Source of the DNA: Myxococcales bacterium
GTDB lineage: Bacteria; Myxococcota_A; Polyangia; Polyangiales; Houyiibacteriaceae
Length of the DNA stretch: 32,741 bases
Direction: 5' to 3'
Assembly (NCBI GenBank): GCA_024640845.1
Contig: JAHEEE010000038.1
Span: 4,713 to 37,453, forward strand
Shown here one piece after another: positions 17,013-25,380 of this stretch; position 1 is the first letter of the stretch, and the number at the start of each line of letters is the position of its first letter. The translations under genes were made by a program, and so were the position numbers. The notes beneath the pieces are model-generated. The model was not told where the DNA came from, made no database searches, and worked only from the letters and a program-made list of their open reading frames with translations.

Positions 17013-17999
17013 ATGCGCCAGGTTGGACACACACACTACGGTGGCGCGATGAGCGTGACAGTGCGCGAGGTGGCGACTCCCGAACCTGGACGCGGCGAGG
17101 TCCGCGTCCGCGTCCATGGCTCGTCGGTCAACAAGGGCGATCGACTCGTGATGATGGGGACCCCGTATGTCATGCGACTCGCTCTCGGACTGCGCGCGCC
17201 GAAACATTTTGGGCTCGGTCAGGACGTGGCAGGCGTCGTGAGCGCCGTCGGAGACGGGGTCACGAGGTGGCAGGTGGGCGAAGCGGTGTTTGGAGAGCTC
17301 ACCTTGGGCGCGGCTTGGGCAGAGGAGGTGGTCGCGCAAGCCGATCAGCTCGCACGCGCTCCAAAGAACGTGCCCCTTGCCGAGGCAGGTTCGCTGCCCG
17401 TCGCGGCGCTGACCGCGTGGCAGGCCGTCGTCGAGGAGGGCCGCGTCGAAGCGGGCGATCGGATCGTCGTCAATGGCGGTTCGGGAAGCGTCGGGAGCTA
17501 CGTGGTGCAGCTTGCCAAAGCTCGCGGCGCGCATGTCACCGCCGTGGTGCGCGCACATCACGCCGATCGAGCGCAGGCGCTAGGTGCGGATGCGATCGTC
17601 GACGCGGAGTTGGAAGACTTCAGCGCGACTGACGCCCGCTATGATGTCTGCATCGACGTGGCTGGCAGCGTGCCCATGTCTCGCGGTCTTCGTGCGGTGA
17701 AGCAGAAGGGCACCTATGTTGTCGTCGGCGGCCCCACCGACGACCCTTGGCTGCGGCCCTTGCTACGCCCGTTGGGCTGGATGCTGCGAGGCGCGTTTTC
17801 TTCTCGGCGCGTAGCGGTGTTCGTCGCTAGACCGACGCCGGAGCGATTCGCCGAGCTCGCGGCGTGGGTGGAAGCGGGGCGCATCACGCCACTCTTCGAT
17901 AGCCGATGCACACTCGACGAGCTCCCCCAGGCGCTTGCTGAGCTCGAATCGGGGCGCCGCCGCGGCAAAGTGCTGGTCGAAGTGCATCATCGCGTGTGA
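17013..17999 (+). CDS. MDR-family NAD(P)H oxidoreductase (quinone-oxidoreductase-like)
   Basis: 328 residues from the ATG at 17013, which aligns with the normal family start (a short MRQ...YGG-type beginning). The frame is open back to a GTG at 16947, so the start is uncertain. The GroES-like domain (~1-120) contains VHGSSVNKGD and GLGQDVAGVV. The Rossmann domain carries VNGGSGSVGSYVVQLAK, the NADPH-binding motif of the zeta-crystallin/RTN4IP1-like branch. The zinc-ligand cysteines of true alcohol dehydrogenases are absent, so this is a zinc-free reductase or quinone oxidoreductase. Cytoplasmic. It ends 34 bp from the convergent gabT remnant. Confidence 0.85.
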   Translation: MRQVGHTHYGGAMSVTVREVATPEPGRGEVRVRVHGSSVNKGDRLVMMGTPYVMRLALGLRAPKHFGLGQDVAGVVSAVGDGVTRWQVGEAVFGELTLGAAWAEEVVAQADQLARAPKNVPLAEAGSLPVAALTAWQAVVEEGRVEAGDRIVVNGGSGSVGSYVVQLAKARGAHVTAVVRAHHADRAQALGADAIVDAELEDFSATDARYDVCIDVAGSVPMSRGLRAVKQKGTYVVVGGPTDDPWLRPLLRPLGWMLRGAFSSRRVAVFVARPTPERFAELAAWVEAGRITPLFDSRCTLDELPQALAELESGRRRGKVLVEVHHRV

Positions 18000-18033
18000 A
18001 GAGGCAAGAACGGTTTCAAGCCCACTCGGGCGC

Positions 18034-18450
18034 TCACTCCGCGCTCAGCGTTTCCAGGCAGCCCTCGAGGATGTCCTCTTCCTCGAAGACGTCGAGCACC
18101 GCCAGCGCCGCGGCACAACCGAGCGGACTGCCCGCATAGGTGCCGCCGAGGCCCCCTGGAGCCAATGCGTTGAGCCGCTCGGCAAGCGCGACGTAGGGCT
18201 CGCACGGCATCACTTGAAAACAAGTGTGTGTGAATCGCTCCATCTGCGCCCTGACGGCAGCCATCACCTTCGGATGCCGATGTCCGGTGTTGAGAACGCC
18301 GATACCGCCGGCGAAATCGATGTAGCGCTTGCCCTCGACGTCCCAGACCTCGGCGTTCTCGGCGTGCTGGGCGAAACGCTGATGTATGCTCGCCACTCCG
18401 CGGGCCACTGCCTGGTTTCTCCGCGAGAGAAGGTGGGAGTTTGTCGCCAT
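18034..18450 (-). pseudogene. gabT: gabT remnant: internal deletion joins N- and C-terminal pieces of GABA aminotransferase
   Basis: The 138-codon frame starts like full-length GabT (SRRNQAVARGV, VWDVEGKRYIDFAGGIGVLN, THTCFQVMPCEPYVALAERL). At LNALAPG it then jumps straight to GGLGGTYAGSPLGCAAAL, which in E. coli GabT lies about 190 residues further on. The PLP-binding Lys and most of the large domain are gone. The join falls at an APG/APGG sequence that occurs at both sites in the family, which suggests deletion between short repeats. The end is also cut after EEEDILEG, so about 80-90 C-terminal residues are missing too. The start codon and an AAGGAG site (10-nt spacing) survive. It lies 39 bp downstream of gabD on the same strand. 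A weak GCCC-GAGT-GGGC hairpin follows the stop. Confidence 0.88.
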
Positions 18451-18489
18451 CGCCGTCGGGCTCCTTCAGCTACGGAACTGTCGTTGGCT

Positions 18490-19950
18490 TCACGGGCCGA
18501 TGCCCCCGATGCATAGATACTTGATCTCGAGGTACTCCTCGATTCCGTACTTCGACCCTTCGCGGCCGATGCCGGATGCTTTCACCCCACCGAAGGGCGC
18601 GATGGCGGTCGAGATGAGTCCGGTGTTGATGCCGACCATTCCGTACGCCAGGGCCTCGGCCACGCGCCAGACACGGGAGAGTCCGCCGCCGTAAACGTAA
18701 GACGCAAGGCCGAATTCGGTGTCGTTGGCCATGCGCACCGCCTCCTCTTCGGTCTCGAATCGAAAGAGCGGAGCGACGGGGCCAAAGGTTTCCTCCTGGG
18801 CCACGACCATGGTCTCGGTGACGTCGGTGAGTACCGTCGGCTGAAAGAACGTGCCGCCGAGCTCATGTCGGGCGCCGCCGGTGGCGATCTTCGCTCCTTT
18901 GCCGACGGCGTCGGCGATCTGCGACTCGACCTTCTCCACCGCCGCCTCGTTGATCAACGGACCCTGGGTCACACCGTCCTCGAGGCCGTTGCCGACTTTG
19001 AGCTGGTCCCGAACCGCCTTGCTGAGCCTACGGGCGAACTCGTCGTAGATGCCATCCTGCACCAGAAAGCGGTTAGTGCAGACGCAGGTCTGACCGGTGT
19101 TGCGGTATTTCGACGCGATCGCGCCCTCGACGGCGGCATCCAGATCGGCGTCGTCGAAGACGAGGAAAGGCGCATTGCCGCCGAGCTCGAGTGAGACCTT
19201 CTTGACCGTGCTCGCGCACTGCTTCATCAGCAGCTTTCCAACTGACGTCGATCCGGTGAAGCTCAGCTTCCTGACGATCGGGCTCGACGTCATCTCGCCA
19301 CCGATGGCCTTTGCATCTCCGGTGACGACGCTCAGCACTCCGGGCGGGATTCCGGCGCGCTCCGCGAGCTCGCAGAGCGCGAGGGCCGAATACGGAGTCT
19401 CCAGGGCCGGCTTGACCACCATCGTGCATCCGGCGGCCAGGGCGGCGCCGGCCTTGCGCGTGATCATCGCCGCCGGGAAATTCCATGGCGTAATCGCGAC
19501 GCAGACGCCGATCGGCTGTTTGATCACCACGATTCTCTTGTCGGCCTGGTGCGTGGGAATCACATCGCCGTATGCCCGCCTTCCTTCTTCGGCGAACCAT
19601 TCGATGAACGAGGCCGCGTATGCGATCTCGCCACGCGACTCGGCGAGCGGCTTGCCCTGCTCGGTCGTCATGATCAGCGCGAGGTCGTTCTCATTCTCCA
19701 TCATCAGGTTGAACCAGGCCCGCATCCTCGCGCCGCGTTCTCTCGCTGGCAGCGCGCGCCAACCGGGAAGCGCGGCCTCGGCGGCCTGCAACGCCTTGCG
19801 CGTTTCGATCGCGCCGCAATTGGGAACGCTTCCAATGACCGCGCCATCGACAGGGTTGGTCACCGCCACGGTGCGGCCGTCCTCCGCCTCCGTCCATGCT
19901 CCATTCACAAAGCAACGCTCCCGAAAAAGCCGTTGATCACTGAGGTTCAT
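18490..19950 (-). CDS. gabD: Succinate-semialdehyde dehydrogenase (NADP+)
   Basis: 486 residues from the ATG at 19950, which aligns with E. coli GabD from its first residues (MNLSDQRLF, FVNGAW). The frame continues to 20043, but that part is unlike the family. Strong similarity throughout: HQADKRIVVIKQPIGV, ITPWNFPAAMITRKAG, VRKLSFTGSTSVGK. The catalytic Glu is in VSLELGGNAPF (~residue 253) and the catalytic Cys in GQTCVCTNR (~287). The end is YLEIKYLCIGG. It oxidises succinate semialdehyde to succinate, the last step of GABA breakdown. It would be transcribed first in a gabDT operon, but the following gabT is destroyed, so it may now serve semialdehyde from another source. Confidence 0.95.
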   Translation of the reverse strand: MNLSDQRLFRERCFVNGAWTEAEDGRTVAVTNPVDGAVIGSVPNCGAIETRKALQAAEAALPGWRALPARERGARMRAWFNLMMENENDLALIMTTEQGKPLAESRGEIAYAASFIEWFAEEGRRAYGDVIPTHQADKRIVVIKQPIGVCVAITPWNFPAAMITRKAGAALAAGCTMVVKPALETPYSALALCELAERAGIPPGVLSVVTGDAKAIGGEMTSSPIVRKLSFTGSTSVGKLLMKQCASTVKKVSLELGGNAPFLVFDDADLDAAVEGAIASKYRNTGQTCVCTNRFLVQDGIYDEFARRLSKAVRDQLKVGNGLEDGVTQGPLINEAAVEKVESQIADAVGKGAKIATGGARHELGGTFFQPTVLTDVTETMVVAQEETFGPVAPLFRFETEEEAVRMANDTEFGLASYVYGGGLSRVWRVAEALAYGMVGINTGLISTAIAPFGGVKASGIGREGSKYGIEEYLEIKYLCIGGIGP

Positions 19951-20155
19951 CACGTTTGTGGTTGCAAGGCTACCGCAACTCTTGCGCCGCGCTACCGACC
20001 GCGGGTCCCGCGTGGCCGGCCGCGCTTGACGGGCGTCGGTCACGGGTAGAGGGCGAAGGGCGCCTCGAGACCGTAGAAGCGCAGCTCCCCCGGTCCGTCG
20101 GCGGCCGTCAACTCACGACAACACTCGGGAATCCTCGAGCGTCTGCGACTGAGGC

Positions 20156-21136
20156 CTATGCTTTTGGAAGACGATGACGACGGTAGCGTCTGGGGCGCTC
20201 GTCGCGCAGGCGGTAGAGGCGCTCGGCGTAGGCGGCGTCATCCACCCACAGGCGCCGCGCCGAGCGTTCCATGAACGGACGAACGAAACCTGCGACGAGC
20301 TGGGCCATCTTGAACTGGTAGCGATCGGAGGTCGCCAGGGTCGCCTCGATGATGGCGGTGCGTCCCGGGCAGATCGGTGTAGCATGGGTTTCGACCACGG
20401 AGCCTTCGCCCTCGCCGCCGATGATCGTCATGACGATGGTGCGGGGATCCGGGCAATGGAAGGTGGCATCCACCTCGACGGCGAAGGGACCGAGTACTCT
20501 TTTCGCGACGCGCACGGTGACTGCTTCCTCCGTGAGGTCGATGACCTTGAGGCGGCCGAAGGAGTAGGGATGAAAGTGCGCCCCGTGCCAAGGGTCCAAG
20601 CGATTGGCAATCACGTCCCGCGGCTCGCACTCCGCCCATAGTTGGATGACGCCGTCGATGAACGTCTCCGGTCGAGGGGCCATGAAGGGTCGCTCGCTGA
20701 GGGCGACGCCCGGCTCTTCATCATCGAGGCGCACCCACGTGAGAACACCATCATCGAAGGTGGGCAGCGGCTTCCAGGAGCCGTGACCCTCGTCACCAAT
20801 CGTCAGACCGTGCCAAGGGCAGACGAGCCGATCGTCAAGGACCAGACCCTCCGCGAGCGAGGCGCCCATGTGTGGACACTCGTTCGGCGCAAGACGGACA
20901 CCTTGGCTGGTTCGCCAGGCGACCAAGTGTCGGTCGCAGATGCGCACGCAGCGAGGCGCCGTCGTAATGCCGCGAGAAGCCCCGACCACGAACCAACCAC
21001 CGGAAGGCAGTTCCAGCGCCCGGCCGAGGGCTCTGTCGATGCGCTTGGGGTTGGCTTGTTGCCAGTCGGGGCTGTTCTCAATGGGTTGCCCCACGGATTC
21101 ATCGAGTCTTCTGCCGAAGGTCCAAAGTGGTTTCAT
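20156..21136 (-). CDS. Rieske [2Fe-2S] protein (DUF5914-like) of the CrtU operon
   Basis: 326 residues. The Rieske domain at ~45-145 has the cluster ligands Cys87-x-His89 (CPHMG) and Cys106-x-x-His109 (CPWHG). The C-terminal domain (~150-326) begins RPETFIDGVIQLWAECEPRDVI and contains NRLDPWHGAHFHPYSF, of the type seen in Rieske proteins that accompany carotenoid-modifying genes (DUF5914, from memory). A classical mononuclear-iron oxygenase facial triad was not confirmed, although the LDPWHGAHFHPY histidines are candidates. The ATG overlaps the stop of the upstream CrtU-like gene (ATGA at 21133-21136), so translation is coupled. Inferred role: oxidation, or electron transfer, in the same pathway. 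Last gene of the operon. Confidence 0.82.
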   Translation of the reverse strand: MKPLWTFGRRLDESVGQPIENSPDWQQANPKRIDRALGRALELPSGGWFVVGASRGITTAPRCVRICDRHLVAWRTSQGVRLAPNECPHMGASLAEGLVLDDRLVCPWHGLTIGDEGHGSWKPLPTFDDGVLTWVRLDDEEPGVALSERPFMAPRPETFIDGVIQLWAECEPRDVIANRLDPWHGAHFHPYSFGRLKVIDLTEEAVTVRVAKRVLGPFAVEVDATFHCPDPRTIVMTIIGGEGEGSVVETHATPICPGRTAIIEATLATSDRYQFKMAQLVAGFVRPFMERSARRLWVDDAAYAERLYRLRDERPRRYRRHRLPKA

Positions 21137-22641
21137 CGCGCTCGATCGTGTCTTCGGGCCCGTAGAAGACCGCGCCGGGGCACGGTCGTGATCGGCTCCC
21201 GAGCGACTCCCAGGGGGGCCAACAAACAGTTGGCTGCCATCATGCCCGAAGCGGCAGCGCGTTCCATGAGCGCACTCGGAAAGGGAAGCTTGATCGAATC
21301 ACCAGCGAGACACAATCCGGGAAACGGAGTTTCGACCGTAGGTCTCGCGGCATCGGAGCCCGGAGCAAACGACGGGCAGTCTTGATGAAGCAGGAAGCGC
21401 TCTTCCACCGTCTCTGCGTCGCGGGTCTCCGGATAGAGGTCGTGGAGGCCTCGGAGCATGTGGCCCTTGATCTCGTCGGCGCCGAGCTGCGGATCTAGCG
21501 CGTAGGCGTGCAGCTCGACAACCGATCCACCGCACTTGTCCGCCCACTCCCGGCTCTCGTCCTCGAACAAATGATAGAGGGAGATGTTGTGGAGGCACTC
21601 GTACTCGGTGACGCCCACGAACGGAGCGCGCCCCTCTTCGGTTGGTTTGTTCAACCACAATCGCCAGACTGCGAAGGGATTGGTCAGCCCTAGCGAGTGG
21701 ACGCGCTGCAACCACGATTCTTCATGCAACTCCGGTGAAGCGTCCACGAGCGCCTTTAGGGCGGGCACGGTCACCGCCAAGACCGCCATGTCGGCGACGA
21801 TCTCGCCGGAGCTCGTGTCGACGACCCAACGGCCTTGCCGACGGCGCAGACCAGAAGCGACACAGCCGCATTCGACGGTCGCACCGCGCTCTTGGAGGTA
21901 TTGAGCGAAAGGTTCCCAATAGGCCGTAGAAAACGGCCTTTGGGCGACATCGAAAAGGAGTCCTTCGGGATTTCGGGTGAAGTAGAAGTGAAACATCATC
22001 AGCAGCTCAGCTGCCGACATGTTCTCCTCGGGATTGAAAAACGAATGAGCGAAGACGTCGAATAGCATCGAACGGGCTTTGTCCGGAAAGTTGAGAGAGT
22101 CGAAATAGTCGCTCGCGCTCTTGTCGTCGTATTCGGCGTAGGTCCACTCCGAATCGAAACGGAACATGTCCAGCGCGGGTTTCCTATTGACCTTGAACAG
22201 GTCTCCGAAGCTCATGTACTTCGTCCGGTGAGTGAGCTGGATGACGTTGAATGGTGACCGTCGGACCAATTTGGCAAAGGACTCCGACGTGCCGTCCGGT
22301 CCGAGGACAGGATAGTCCTCGACGGAGGCGAGGTGCGCGAGCTCGGGGTCGACCCGCCTGAGCAGGGCACGCAGATTGTAGTACTGGCGAAAGAAGGCGT
22401 GAAAGCCGCGCTCCATTTCGAAGCTCTGGCCGTCGCTCAACGTCTCGGTCCAGGCTCCCGCACGGCCGCCAAGTTGGTCCCCGCGCTCGACCAGGTGCAC
22501 CGCCACGCCTCGTTCGGCCAGCACCGTCGCCGCAGCGATTCCGGCGATCCCACCGCCGACGACGACCGCACTCGTCCCCGCGGGTACGTTCTCCTGGGGT
22601 GCGTTCGCGGGGGGCACGGGTCCGGTCGGAACTGAGCTCAC
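21133..22641 (-). CDS. crtU: CrtU-like FAD-dependent carotenoid desaturase/methyltransferase
   Basis: 502 residues. An N-terminal FAD Rossmann motif is present at ~26-62 (VVVGGGIAGIAAA, LVERGDQLGGRAG). Then comes RGFHAFFRQYYNLRALLRR, characteristic of CrtU-type enzymes that turn the beta-ring of carotene into an aromatic ring (isorenieratene or chlorobactene synthesis). The middle has SASDYFDSLNFPDKAR and FFNPEENMSAAEL. The C-terminus carries the second FAD motif GLCLAGDSIKLPFPSALMERA. The GTG start at 22641 overlaps the methyltransferase stop (GTGA, 22638-22641). Core carotenoid genes (crtE, crtB, crtI, crtY) are not in the window. A related amine-oxidase-fold desaturase acting on another isoprenoid remains possible. 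Confidence 0.75.
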   Translation of the reverse strand: MSSVPTGPVPPANAPQENVPAGTSAVVVGGGIAGIAAATVLAERGVAVHLVERGDQLGGRAGAWTETLSDGQSFEMERGFHAFFRQYYNLRALLRRVDPELAHLASVEDYPVLGPDGTSESFAKLVRRSPFNVIQLTHRTKYMSFGDLFKVNRKPALDMFRFDSEWTYAEYDDKSASDYFDSLNFPDKARSMLFDVFAHSFFNPEENMSAAELLMMFHFYFTRNPEGLLFDVAQRPFSTAYWEPFAQYLQERGATVECGCVASGLRRRQGRWVVDTSSGEIVADMAVLAVTVPALKALVDASPELHEESWLQRVHSLGLTNPFAVWRLWLNKPTEEGRAPFVGVTEYECLHNISLYHLFEDESREWADKCGGSVVELHAYALDPQLGADEIKGHMLRGLHDLYPETRDAETVEERFLLHQDCPSFAPGSDAARPTVETPFPGLCLAGDSIKLPFPSALMERAAASGMMAANCLLAPLGVAREPITTVPRRGLLRARRHDRAR

Positions 22642-23351
22642 TGAGGCCTCGCCGCCAAGAAGGTGTGAACGATGCCTCGCTGCCAGCCGTCCATGGGCTT
22701 CTCTCTAACGTCGACGAAACCAGCTGCAAGCAAACGCTCTTTGAAGGCCTCGACGCCGTCGAATTGGTTAACGCTGCGCCGCAAATAACGGAATAGCTCT
22801 GAGGAACCGGTCGTCAGAGCACCGAAGGGGATGATGATGGTGCCCGCGACGAGGTTCCAGATCGCCTTGCTGAACCGGGAATCAGCCACGGAGTACTCGT
22901 GAAAAGCGATCATGCCGCCGGGCTTCAGGAGCTCGAGAATGCGACCGAGACAGAGGTCCGGGTCGGGCATGTTGCGGATCCCATAAGCCATGAAGACTCC
23001 GTCGTAGCGCGCCGGCTCTAGTCCCGCAGACCGAGGGTGCATGGCATCTCCGCAGACGAAGCGAACGCGCTCGAGCTGTGGCTTGGTTTTCGCAAGCTCG
23101 AGCATGCCTGAGGAAGCATCGAGCCCCGTGATCCCTGCCTCGGGATAGGCATCCACCAGGGCCTCGGTCGATAGACCTGTGCCGCAGCAGAGGTCGAGGA
23201 CGTTTGCATCGCGAGCGAGCTCCATCCGCTCAGCGCTCCAGTGCAGGTGCTTGCGGTAGCCTGGGTTGAGGCGATTCAGCAGATCATAGCGGTGCGCGAT
23301 TCGATCGAATTCACCGGGAACCTGGGTCTTTCGGAGTTGGAGGTCGTTCAT
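22638..23351 (-). CDS. UbiE/MenG-type SAM methyltransferase of the CrtU operon (CrtT-like)
   Basis: 237 residues, a class I SAM-dependent methyltransferase. FDRIAHRYDLLNRL near 15-28 is the UbiE/COQ5 entry motif, VLDLCCGTGLS (51-61) is SAM motif I, and GLDASSGML, YDGVFMAYGIRNMPD and LKPGGMIAFHEYS follow. The sequence would also suit menaquinone/ubiquinone methylation. The coupled CrtU-like and Rieske genes favour a role in the same isoprenoid or carotenoid pathway, as for CrtT of actinobacterial isorenieratene clusters. First gene of the three-gene operon; its promoter lies in the ~200-bp gap shared with the divergent dehydrogenase gene. No strong ribosome site is visible at the ATG. Confidence 0.82.
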   Translation of the reverse strand: MNDLQLRKTQVPGEFDRIAHRYDLLNRLNPGYRKHLHWSAERMELARDANVLDLCCGTGLSTEALVDAYPEAGITGLDASSGMLELAKTKPQLERVRFVCGDAMHPRSAGLEPARYDGVFMAYGIRNMPDPDLCLGRILELLKPGGMIAFHEYSVADSRFSKAIWNLVAGTIIIPFGALTTGSSELFRYLRRSVNQFDGVEAFKERLLAAGFVDVREKPMDGWQRGIVHTFLAARPQ

Positions 23352-23401
23352 TTCGCGCGAGGAGGATAGGGGCAGCTGGGCCGCTTGAGAAGCAGTGTTT
23401 A

Positions 23402-23420
23402 CCCCTCGGCAAAGCCGGGG
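23402..23420. promoter_or_regulatory. Inverted repeat in the divergent crt-SDR promoter region
   Basis: CCCCTCGGC-AAA-GCCGGGG forms a strong hairpin with one bulge, within the 203-bp region between the leftward crt-type operon and the rightward dehydrogenase. It could be an operator or a leader hairpin; function unknown. Confidence 0.4.
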
Positions 23421-23554
23421 CTTGCAAAGCTCGCGGGTGGCGAGTCACGTAGAAGAAGCCCCAGCCGCGCGGACGATTCGGGCGATCACTTCGTTTTCTG
23501 CAGACGAAAAGCCGCGCTTGAAGTACCCCTCTCTCTCGTGAGGGTGACCGCTAG

Positions 23555-24352
23555 ATGACTTTCGAGGCCAAGTACGGCCCTTGGGCTCTAGTGACCGGCG
23601 CAGGACGCGCCGAAGGCCTCGGTTTCGAGTTCGCCAATCAACTCGCCGCAAAGGGCCTGGATTTGATCCTCGTCGACATTCTCTCGAACGAGGCCGAAGC
23701 ACGCGCAAGCGAGATTCGAAACGCCCACGGCGTCCACGCGATTTCGATTGGAATGGACCTCGGTCAGAAGGGTTTCATCGAAGATCTGGTTGGCGCCGTT
23801 GGCGACCGCGAGGTGGGCCTGCTGGTATGCAATCACATGTACACGCCCAAAGACACGCCCAGCGTGCTCGACATGGAGCTCGCCCAACTCGACGCGATGA
23901 TCGACATCAATGCGCGCGCCTACACCCACCTCGTCCACACCTTTGGGAACCAAATGGTGAGCCGTGGACATGGCGGAATCATCCTGGTGACCTCGGGGGC
24001 GGGGATTATCGCGACGCCTTACGCCACCTCTTATGCGGCAAACAAAGGTTATCAGCGCCTCCTGGGTGAAGGCCTCTGGTACGAGCTCAGGGACACGGGC
24101 GTGGACGTCACGGTCGTCGTCGCAGGCATGATGAACACTCAGGTGGATGGCCTGTCCGGCTATCCCCGCTACATCATCATGGAGACCGAGCCGGTCGTAC
24201 AAGAGGTGCTCGAAGCACTTGGCAAGCGGGTCCGCGTGATTCCAGGCCCGTTCAACAAATCTCTCATGTTCGTGCAGAACCGGCTCATGTCGGTGAAAGC
24301 GGTCGTGAACCAGTTGGGCGGGTTTATGGCGAAGGGCCTGGGAAAGCGGTGA
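23555..24352 (+). CDS. Short-chain dehydrogenase/reductase (first of two)
   Basis: 265 residues, SDR fold. The coenzyme-binding motif is TGAGRAEGLG (14-23). CNHM at 92-95 replaces the usual NNAG strand end. The catalytic triad is Ser147, Tyr160 (SYAANK) and Lys164. A hydrophobic C-terminal stretch (VVNQLGGFMAKGLG) resembles the tail of the 17-beta-hydroxysteroid/3-ketoacyl reductase-like branch. The substrate is unknown; lipid, steroid or polyketide-like ketones are typical of this branch. It diverges from the crt-type operon and is followed 69 bp later by a second SDR on the same strand, so the two may form an operon. Confidence 0.88.
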   Translation: MTFEAKYGPWALVTGAGRAEGLGFEFANQLAAKGLDLILVDILSNEAEARASEIRNAHGVHAISIGMDLGQKGFIEDLVGAVGDREVGLLVCNHMYTPKDTPSVLDMELAQLDAMIDINARAYTHLVHTFGNQMVSRGHGGIILVTSGAGIIATPYATSYAANKGYQRLLGEGLWYELRDTGVDVTVVVAGMMNTQVDGLSGYPRYIIMETEPVVQEVLEALGKRVRVIPGPFNKSLMFVQNRLMSVKAVVNQLGGFMAKGLGKR

Positions 24353-24421
24353 GCGGAGCCGCATGCCCAAGAACGAGGCCGCGTTAACCGTCGAGATGGC
24401 AATAGGCAGCAGGAGCAGAGG

Positions 24422-25270
24422 ATGGCATCGCTCAAAGACAAGACAGCGTTGGTGACTGGGTCGAGTCGAGGCATCGGAGCCGCGATTGCACAGCGACTGG
24501 CCGCTGAAGGCGCCGCGGTCGTCGTGACGGCATCACAGCTTGGCCCCAAATCCAATTACACCGGCAGCCTCGAAGAAACGGTGTCTCGTATCGAAGATGC
24601 CGGCGGGCGAGCGGCGGCGATCGCGTGCGACCTCAGTGATGGCGAGGCGCGTGCCGACCTCGTGCAGCGGGCCTCCGACGCCATCGGCGCGCCCATCGAC
24701 ATCCTGGTGAACAACGCCGCGGCGGCGGCGTTCATGGCTGCAAGTGTGACGAACTTGGCGCAGAGGCGTGGGACCTTCGAGGTGAATTTCCACGCACCCT
24801 TGGATTTGATCGTACAAGCCCTGCCCTCGATGCGCTTGCGAAACGCGGGCTGGATCCTGAACATCTCGAGTGCGACCTCATCCCAACCGGCAATCCCCTA
24901 CGTCGGCCCGCGGGCCATGATCGACGCGCTGACCATCTACGGCGCGAGCAAGGCCGCCCTCGAGCGCGCCACCACGGGCCTCGCTTGCGAGCTCAGCGGC
25001 TCCGGCATTCGTGTGAACGCGCTAGCGCCGACAGCAATGGTGCTCACCCAAGACGCCGCTGCGTTCGCAGGCGTGCTTGCAGAAACACATCCCGAGCAGG
25101 TCGAAAGCATGGAAACCATGGTGGAAGCCGCGGTGGCCCTGTGCCGCGGGTCTCTCACGGGCCTCACCGCGCTCTCCCGCGACCTGCTGCACTTACTTCA
25201 ACGGCCCGTGCACGGATTGGACGGACGCGAGGTGCTCTCCGATGCGTTCAGTGTAGAAGGACGCGGATAG
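24422..25270 (+). CDS. Short-chain dehydrogenase/reductase (second of two)
   Basis: 282 residues, classical SDR. TGSSRGIG at 12-19 binds NAD(P); NNAA lies at 97-100; the catalytic residues are Ser150, Tyr173 and Lys177 (YGASK). The spacing between Ser and Tyr is longer than usual because of an insert (SQPAIPYVGPRAMIDAL), which marks a distinct subfamily. A good ribosome site (GGAG, 6 nt before the ATG) supports the start. It follows the first SDR, probably in one transcript. Substrate unknown. A CTCCC-(7 nt)-GGGAG hairpin lies just after its stop. Confidence 0.88.
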   Translation: MASLKDKTALVTGSSRGIGAAIAQRLAAEGAAVVVTASQLGPKSNYTGSLEETVSRIEDAGGRAAAIACDLSDGEARADLVQRASDAIGAPIDILVNNAAAAAFMAASVTNLAQRRGTFEVNFHAPLDLIVQALPSMRLRNAGWILNISSATSSQPAIPYVGPRAMIDALTIYGASKAALERATTGLACELSGSGIRVNALAPTAMVLTQDAAAFAGVLAETHPEQVESMETMVEAAVALCRGSLTGLTALSRDLLHLLQRPVHGLDGREVLSDAFSVEGRG

Positions 25271-25380
25271 CGCCGTTCGACTCCCGCCAAAGGGGAGGGC
25301 GACCACGGAAGCTCAGGCGTGTACACCACCTCGCGCCGCCGAAAATCCGATCGAAGCTCCATGTGATAGCTACAAGGTCG

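Noticed and set aside
23445-23554. Minus-strand frame ending FSSAENEVIARIVRAAG in the divergent crt-SDR gap
   Set aside because: It looks mildly protein-like at its end but lies within a promoter gap, overlaps the dehydrogenase start and matches no family I know.
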